Positions 59,394-64,000 of a DNA stretch of 64,000 nt are shown in pieces. Positions within the stretch are counted from its first letter, which is position 1. The number at the start of each line of letters is the position of its first letter. A program made the translations under genes and the position numbers. The notes below the pieces were generated by a model. The model was given only the letters and a program-made list of their open reading frames with translations, had not been told where the DNA came from and ran no database searches. The DNA comes from Pacificispira sp965223125 (lineage in GTDB: Bacteria > Pseudomonadota > Alphaproteobacteria > UBA8366 > Aestuariispiraceae): positions 2,046,001 through 2,110,000 of the forward strand of contig OZ244984.1 in the NCBI GenBank assembly GCA_965223125.1, read 5' to 3'.

Positions 59394-60587
59394 TTATCGG
59401 CGGGGCAGATTCACTGCGACGATACCCGCTGCGCCAGCACAGACGGCGGTCATCAGATAGGCGCGGCTGAGGTCCGTTTCGCCAACCAGACCGGCCAGCA
59501 CCGCGCCAAAGGCGCCGACCCCGTCAAGGATGGCAAAGGCTATTCCCAGGGTTGTCGCCTCGCTGCGTCCCGACAGATCGACGGCGCAGGCCAGGACCAC
59601 TGACCGAACGGACGTCAGGGCACCGAGGCACAGCACCAACCCGCCTACGATCCAATAGGTGTCGGTCGACAGGAAGACGATTAGGCCGCCGGTCGTCGAC
59701 AGGGCACAGGCCACAAGGATCAGGGGGCGACGGCCGACCTCATCGGCCAGGCGGCCCAGGCGGGGCTGAAGTACGGCACCGACAAGCAGAACCCCGGCGA
59801 AGATCTGACCTGCCTGCCAGACATCCATGCCCTGGTCGGTCTGCAGGAACAGCGGCGTCATCGCCGTCGCGCCGATCAGGCCCAGATTGTAAAGCACCAT
59901 CATCGCGATGAGGCCGGTGCCAAGCGGCGTTCCCCATTCCCGGATCAAGGCGCGGAAATCGGGTCGCGGGACCGTCCCCGACTTAACCTTTGGAATCTGC
60001 TCAGAAACATGGAACAGGAATAGGAAGCCCATGAGGGCGGTCGGCAGAACGACAACGACCAGAACGTCGCGCCAGCCCAGATCCATCCCGAAGAGGCCGT
60101 GATTCAGCAGGTGACTGGCCAAAAGCGGTGCGAAGACGCCGGCCATGGCTCCGCCGATGGCATGAATGCCCAGTACGCGGGCGCGCTGCCCAGGCGCGGC
60201 CTTGACCAGTATGCCGGTCGCCATCGGGTGCCAGGCGGCGTCGCCCATGCTGGCCACCGCCATCAGGATCGCCAGGGGCCAAAACCCTTGGGCATAACTG
60301 GCCAGGATGTAGCCGAAGGCGACCCAGAAGAAGGTCGACATCAGGATACGGCCGCGATTGGACACCCGGTCCATCAGCAATCCCGCCGGCAGATAGGCAA
60401 GCGACGCCCCGATGCTCTGAATGGTCAGCAGAAGACCGACCTGAGCCGGAGACCAGCCGAAGGATAGTCCGATGGCGGGTGCGATCATGTACAGTGCGCC
60501 GAAAGGCCAGTCGATGCACAGGTGGCCCGCACTGAACCAATAGGGAAGCCGATCTTTCGGTGCGGTGTCGGTTTGAATGGCGATCAT
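59394..60587 (-). CDS. MFS transporter
   Basis: The 397-residue protein has about 12 hydrophobic helices and the family's cytoplasmic loop 2 motif region (GLLMDRVSNRGRILMSTFFW) and its repeat (GRLADEVGRRPLILVA). DAAWHPMATGILVKAAPGQRARVLGIHAIGG recalls fosmidomycin-resistance/antiporter-type carriers. The substrate is unknown. It stands alone between the methyltransferase and ubiD genes. Confidence 0.88.
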   Translation of the reverse strand: MIAIQTDTAPKDRLPYWFSAGHLCIDWPFGALYMIAPAIGLSFGWSPAQVGLLLTIQSIGASLAYLPAGLLMDRVSNRGRILMSTFFWVAFGYILASYAQGFWPLAILMAVASMGDAAWHPMATGILVKAAPGQRARVLGIHAIGGAMAGVFAPLLASHLLNHGLFGMDLGWRDVLVVVVLPTALMGFLFLFHVSEQIPKVKSGTVPRPDFRALIREWGTPLGTGLIAMMVLYNLGLIGATAMTPLFLQTDQGMDVWQAGQIFAGVLLVGAVLQPRLGRLADEVGRRPLILVACALSTTGGLIVFLSTDTYWIVGGLVLCLGALTSVRSVVLACAVDLSGRSEATTLGIAFAILDGVGAFGAVLAGLVGETDLSRAYLMTAVCAGAAGIVAVNLPRR

Positions 60588-60706
60588 CGGCTATCCCTCT
60601 TTCGAAAGTAATTACTTTGGAAAGTTAACGGCGCCTTAATGAGAATAGAAGTCGAAAAATCTCATGCTTCGGATAAGGAAAATTTATTCGAGCTTGCTGC
60701 GTCGCA

Positions 60707-62224
60707 TCATTTCTTCCAGATCGCCTTGCCATCGCCCGGCAGGCCGAGATCGGGCCACAGGTTGTCGATCCTGTCGATTACCGCCTGTTCCATCCGGATC
60801 TTGGTGCCCCATTCGCGCCTGGTTTCCGGGGGCCATTTGTTGGTCGCGTCCAGCCCGATCTTTGACCCCAGACCGCTTTCCGGCGAGGCGAAGTCGAGAT
60901 AGTCGATGGGCGTGTTCTCGATCACCGTGATGTCCCGGGCCGGGTCCATCCGGGTGGACATCGCCCACATCACATCCTTCCAGTCGCGCGCATTGATGTC
61001 GTCATCGACCACGATCAGCCATTTCGTGTACATGAACTGGCGCAGATAGGACCACGCGCCCAGCATCACCCGCTTGGCGTGGCCGGGATAGGCCTTCTTC
61101 ATCGAGATCACGGCGATGCGATAGGAACAGCCCTCCGGCGGCAGCCAGAAATCGACGATCTCCGGGAATTGCTGTTGCAGAAGGGGGATAAAGACCTCGT
61201 TCAGCGCCTCCCCCAGTATCGAGGGCTCATCCGGTGGACGGGCGGTGAATGTGGAAAGATAGATCGGCTTCCGGCGCATCGTGATCGCGGAGACCCGGAA
61301 GACCGGAAAGGGTTCGACGGAATTGTAATAGCCGGTATGGTCGCCATAGGGGCCTTCATCGCCGTATTCGTCCAGCATGACATGGCCTTCCAGCACGATT
61401 TCCGCCTCTGCCGGAACTTTCAGCGGAATCGTCTTGCAATCGACCAGGTCGACCTTTTTGCCCCGCAGCAGGCCTGCGAACTGGTATTCCGACAGTGTGT
61501 CCGGGACCGGGGTCACGGCGGCCAGGATGGTCCCCGGATCGGCCCCGATGACGGCGGCAGCAGGCAGCGGCTCCGGGCGGGATTTCTTCCAGCGCGCATA
61601 ATGCTGCGCCCCGCCGCGATGTTTCAGCCAGCGCATCAGGGTCGTATCGCGCCCCGTCACCTGCATGCGATAGATGCCCAGATTGAACGCATCGCTGCGG
61701 TCGCCCTTCGGGTTCGGTCCCTGGGTCACGATCAGCGGCCAGGTGATCAGCGGTGCCGGTTCGCCGGGCCAGCAGGTCTGGACGGGCAGTCGCGCAAGGT
61801 CGATATCCGCGCCGGTCAGCACCACTTCCTGCACCGGGGCATTCTTCACCGTGCGGGGCTTCATTGAGAGCACCTGCTTGACCAGCGGCAGCAGGCCGAT
61901 GGCCTCCTTCAACCCGCCCGGCGGTTCCGGTTGACGCAGGAAGGCCAGCGTCTCCCCCACTTCGCGCAACTGATGCGGTTCCCGGTCCATGCCCCAGGCC
62001 ACCCGCTCCACCGAGCCGAAGAGATTGACCAGCACCGGCATTTCTGTCGGCTTTCCATCTGCACCAACCGGATTCTCGAACAAAACGGCAGGGCCGCGAT
62101 CCTTCAGCAGGCGGGTCTGGATCTCGGTCATCTCCAGCACGGTGGAGACCGGCTGGCTGACCCGAACCAGCCGTCCGTCCCGTTCGAGACGGTCGATGAA
62201 ATCGCGCAGGGAGGAATAGGGCAT
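60707..62224 (-). CDS. ubiD: UbiD-family prFMN-dependent decarboxylase
   Basis: The 505-residue protein has the UbiD fold: SLRDFIDRLERDGRLVRV, NLGIYRMQVTGRDTTLMRWLKHRGGAQHY (prFMN and metal site), EIVLEGHVMLDEYGDEGPYGDHTGYY with the catalytic Glu/Asp, and LPPEGCSYRIAVISMKK. It probably decarboxylates 4-hydroxy-3-polyprenylbenzoate in ubiquinone synthesis; other aromatic acids are possible. UbiX, which makes prFMN, is not in the window. Start MPYSSLRDF at 62224 is chosen over 62293. Confidence 0.93.
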   Translation of the reverse strand: MPYSSLRDFIDRLERDGRLVRVSQPVSTVLEMTEIQTRLLKDRGPAVLFENPVGADGKPTEMPVLVNLFGSVERVAWGMDREPHQLREVGETLAFLRQPEPPGGLKEAIGLLPLVKQVLSMKPRTVKNAPVQEVVLTGADIDLARLPVQTCWPGEPAPLITWPLIVTQGPNPKGDRSDAFNLGIYRMQVTGRDTTLMRWLKHRGGAQHYARWKKSRPEPLPAAAVIGADPGTILAAVTPVPDTLSEYQFAGLLRGKKVDLVDCKTIPLKVPAEAEIVLEGHVMLDEYGDEGPYGDHTGYYNSVEPFPVFRVSAITMRRKPIYLSTFTARPPDEPSILGEALNEVFIPLLQQQFPEIVDFWLPPEGCSYRIAVISMKKAYPGHAKRVMLGAWSYLRQFMYTKWLIVVDDDINARDWKDVMWAMSTRMDPARDITVIENTPIDYLDFASPESGLGSKIGLDATNKWPPETRREWGTKIRMEQAVIDRIDNLWPDLGLPGDGKAIWKK

Positions 62225-62326
62225 GGGACTGGTATCCTGTGACGGGGTGCCGGGACTTGGCGGAACGGGCATGAGGGGGTAGATAGAGCCCAAACTACAG
62301 ACTGTCGAGAGTCAGGAGAAAATCCC

Positions 62327-62701
62327 ATGTCCGCACGTTACTGGATTGTCGGTGGTATCTATACCGATACCAGCTTCACAACCCTGGCGCAGGGCGTCAA
62401 GGAAACCCGTCTCGGCCCGTTCGACGATTATGCCCAGGCAAAGGCCGTCTGGCGGGCGAAGGCGATGGAAACGGTGGATGATGCCCATGCGCGGTTTTCC
62501 ATCGAAAAGGAAAGCCACGACGAATTCTGGGTCATTGGCGGCATCTATACTGATACCAATTTCCACGATCTTGCCAATGGCGGGGAAGAGGTGCGAACCG
62601 GTCCTTTCAAGACCTATGAGGCGGCCCAGGCCGAATGGAAGGCCCGCTCCATGGCCGCCATCGACGACGCTTATGCCCGGTTCAGGATCGAGAAATTGTA
62701 A
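62327..62701 (+). CDS. DUF4170 protein with internal duplication
   Basis: The 124-residue protein consists of two repeats of about 60 residues: YWIVGGIYTDTSFTTLAQGV... AHARFSIEK and FWVIGGIYTDTNFHDLANGG... AYARFRIEK. Each resembles one DUF4170 domain, which is usually single. DUF4170 proteins are small and cytosolic with no known function. An AGGAGAAAA sequence lies before the ATG. Divergent from ubiD. Confidence 0.82.
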   Translation: MSARYWIVGGIYTDTSFTTLAQGVKETRLGPFDDYAQAKAVWRAKAMETVDDAHARFSIEKESHDEFWVIGGIYTDTNFHDLANGGEEVRTGPFKTYEAAQAEWKARSMAAIDDAYARFRIEKL

Positions 62702-62720
62702 GAACCTGCCTGTTCAGGAT

Positions 62721-64000
62721 TTAGTTCAGGATTTTCGACAGGCGGTCGCGCAGGGTGTCGATTCCCTGTGACACTTCCCTGGCTCCGATGCGGACCTGCT
62801 GGGAGAGTTCGCCCACCTGGGCCGAGCGTTTTGTGACTTCGCCAATATCCTCGGTCACGCCTCTGGTCGCCGCCGCCGCGTCGCGCACATTGCCGGTGAT
62901 CTGCCGCGTCCCCTCGGTCCGGGCCTCGACCGTATGCGATATGGTTTCCGCCATCTCGCTCATCTGGCTGATGGTGTCTGATATCGTCTGGATCGCGTCT
63001 ACCGTCGCCTTGGTGCGGCTCTGCACCCGGTTGATCTGGGTCGTGATTTCCTCCGTCGCCTGGGTGGTCCGGTTGGCGAGATTCTTGACTTCAGTGGCGA
63101 CCACGGCAAAGCCCTTGCCAGCGTCTCCCGCCCGCGCCGCCTCTATCGTGGCGTTCAGTGCCAGCATGTTGGTCTGGTCCGCGATTTCGTTGATCAGGGT
63201 GATGACCGCGCTGATCCTGCGCGCATCCTCGGCCAGTGCCGTCACCGACTGGCTGGCCAGATCCACCTCGCTGGAGGCCTGGGCTGCAACCGAACCGGAC
63301 CGCCCGGCCAGGTCCAGCACGTCGCGGAAGGAACCTGCGATCTGTCCGGTTTCCTCGACCACGGCTTCGGCGCTGTCGGTTGCCTGCCTTGCCGCGTCGG
63401 CCACCGTCTGAGAGCGCTCTTCGGCATCCGCTGCGGAGGTCGCCATTTCACCCGCTATTGTTTCCAGACGCTGCATATTCTCCTGAATGCCGGTCACGGT
63501 GCTGCGCAGTTCCTCGTCCAGTCTGCCGGACATTTGCTGCAACCTGTCCTGGATTTCCTGGCGCCGGGCCTGATCTCGCTCCTTTTCCAGTTCCTGCATG
63601 CCTTTCAACTCGACCAGCCCCATCCGCAGCTTTTCAAGCGCGGTGGCCATGATCGCCATTTCGTCTCGGCCGGTTTCCGGGATGACGACATCCGTATTGC
63701 CTTCGCCGATCCGGTCCATGGCGTCGGCAAATCGCCGCTGCGGACGGAATGTGACCGTGTTCAGCACGATCCAGCCGACCGCCCAGGCCACCACCACACC
63801 GACCACCAGGACCAGAACGGCCCGATTGCGGGTTTCCGCCACGGCGTCGTTGAATACATGCATGTCGCGGGTGATCGCGGCATGGGCCCAGGGCTCGCCG
63901 AACGTGTCGGACAGGGTCACGCGGGTCGTCAGCTTGTTTTCCTCGTCCACTGGTACCGCTGCTTCCGCTTCCTCTGTCCCGCCGGTCTTGTCGGTCCCGG
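62721..64000 (-). CDS. Methyl-accepting chemotaxis protein (cut by window end)
   Basis: At least 425 residues are present; the frame stays open to the window edge, so the N-terminal sensor part is missing. Visible parts are a membrane helix (AVLVLVVGVVVAWAVGWIVL), HAMP-like linker (ADAMDRIGEGNTDVVIPETGRDEMAIMATAL) and the MCP signalling domain with the hairpin tip INEIADQTNMLALNATIEAARAGDAGKGFAVVATEVKNLA. It relays signals to CheA/CheW. No C-terminal CheR/CheB pentapeptide is seen; it ends RLSKILN. Confidence 0.92.
   Translation of the reverse strand, partial: GTDKTGGTEEAEAAVPVDEENKLTTRVTLSDTFGEPWAHAAITRDMHVFNDAVAETRNRAVLVLVVGVVVAWAVGWIVLNTVTFRPQRRFADAMDRIGEGNTDVVIPETGRDEMAIMATALEKLRMGLVELKGMQELEKERDQARRQEIQDRLQQMSGRLDEELRSTVTGIQENMQRLETIAGEMATSAADAEERSQTVADAARQATDSAEAVVEETGQIAGSFRDVLDLAGRSGSVAAQASSEVDLASQSVTALAEDARRISAVITLINEIADQTNMLALNATIEAARAGDAGKGFAVVATEVKNLANRTTQATEEITTQINRVQSRTKATVDAIQTISDTISQMSEMAETISHTVEARTEGTRQITGNVRDAAAATRGVTEDIGEVTKRSAQVGELSQQVRIGAREVSQGIDTLRDRLSKILN

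Noticed and set aside
60639..60902. 87-codon plus-strand frame at the end of ubiD
   Set aside because: It overlaps the conserved UbiD C-terminus on the other strand and has no recognisable features.

Overview
The window reads as a high-GC alphaproteobacterial chromosome, probably a member of the Rhodospirillales or a close relative. The signs are two RpoH-type sigma factors, an RpoE/ChrR pair, two short PAS_5 (DUF1457-type) proteins, an IalB-like protein, an ScfR-type regulator beside isocitrate lyase, a DUF4170 protein and the alphaproteobacterial order truB-rpsO-pnp. No species is claimed. Most of the window is ordinary core genome with short intergenic gaps. One obvious accessory island lies at the left end and a possible small islet lies near 43 kb.

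Positions 1-6132 form a mosaic of broken mobile DNA between the 3' end of a tRNA-Leu gene and a convergent tRNA-Ile(CAT) gene. It holds remnants of IS3-family transposases, a hipBA toxin-antitoxin operon with its own palindromic operators, a ParD-type antitoxin with no toxin, a small protein of the kind found in conjugative elements, one nearly complete IS3-family (IS407-like) element, and the 3' part of a large serine recombinase that reads into the tRNA-Ile gene. Two related sequence fragments (near 898 and 3032) bracket hipBA.

Positions 6.2-21.7 kb carry an overlapping two-gene operon (GNAT/C39-peptidase fusion plus RimK-like ATP-grasp ligase), a PAS protein, an ScfR/RamB-like regulator divergent from isocitrate lyase, a secreted metallopeptidase-like protein, rmuC, an atypical arginase-family protein, pnp-rpsO-truB and an exported amine oxidase. 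Positions 21.7-36.1 kb carry rpoH, a second PAS protein, an RluD-like enzyme, a very large HD-GYP-type sensor protein, pirin, exonuclease III, a glutamine amidotransferase-like hydrolase, a fatty acid hydroxylase, DUF1223 and transglutaminase-like proteins, and aconitase.

Positions 36.6-48.3 kb carry a PraR-like regulator, a group that suggests methylated-amine (carnitine/betaine/dimethylglycine) use feeding folate (BKACE, dimethylglycine dehydrogenase-like, FolD), tRNA-Ala(CGC), a LysE-family exporter followed by a tRNA-like relic, and rpoH2 near rpoE-chrR. Both rpoE and rpoH2 are preceded by TGATCC-N18-TAA sequences, as expected if RpoE drives itself and rpoH2 in a photooxidative-stress circuit. 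Positions 48.4-64 kb carry an IalB protein, two glycosyltransferases, hydrolases, a caspase-like exported protein, a small regulatory locus with four striking palindromes (55.58-55.70 kb), a CGNR regulator/cyclase operon with its own perfect palindrome, msrA, a TPR-methyltransferase, an MFS transporter, a UbiD-family decarboxylase, a duplicated DUF4170 protein and a chemoreceptor cut by the window end.

The best candidates for undescribed biology are the RimK/GNAT-C39 operon, the four-palindrome HTH/small-protein locus, and the CGNR-cyclase operon with its N-terminally extended, metal-ligand-altered cyclase.
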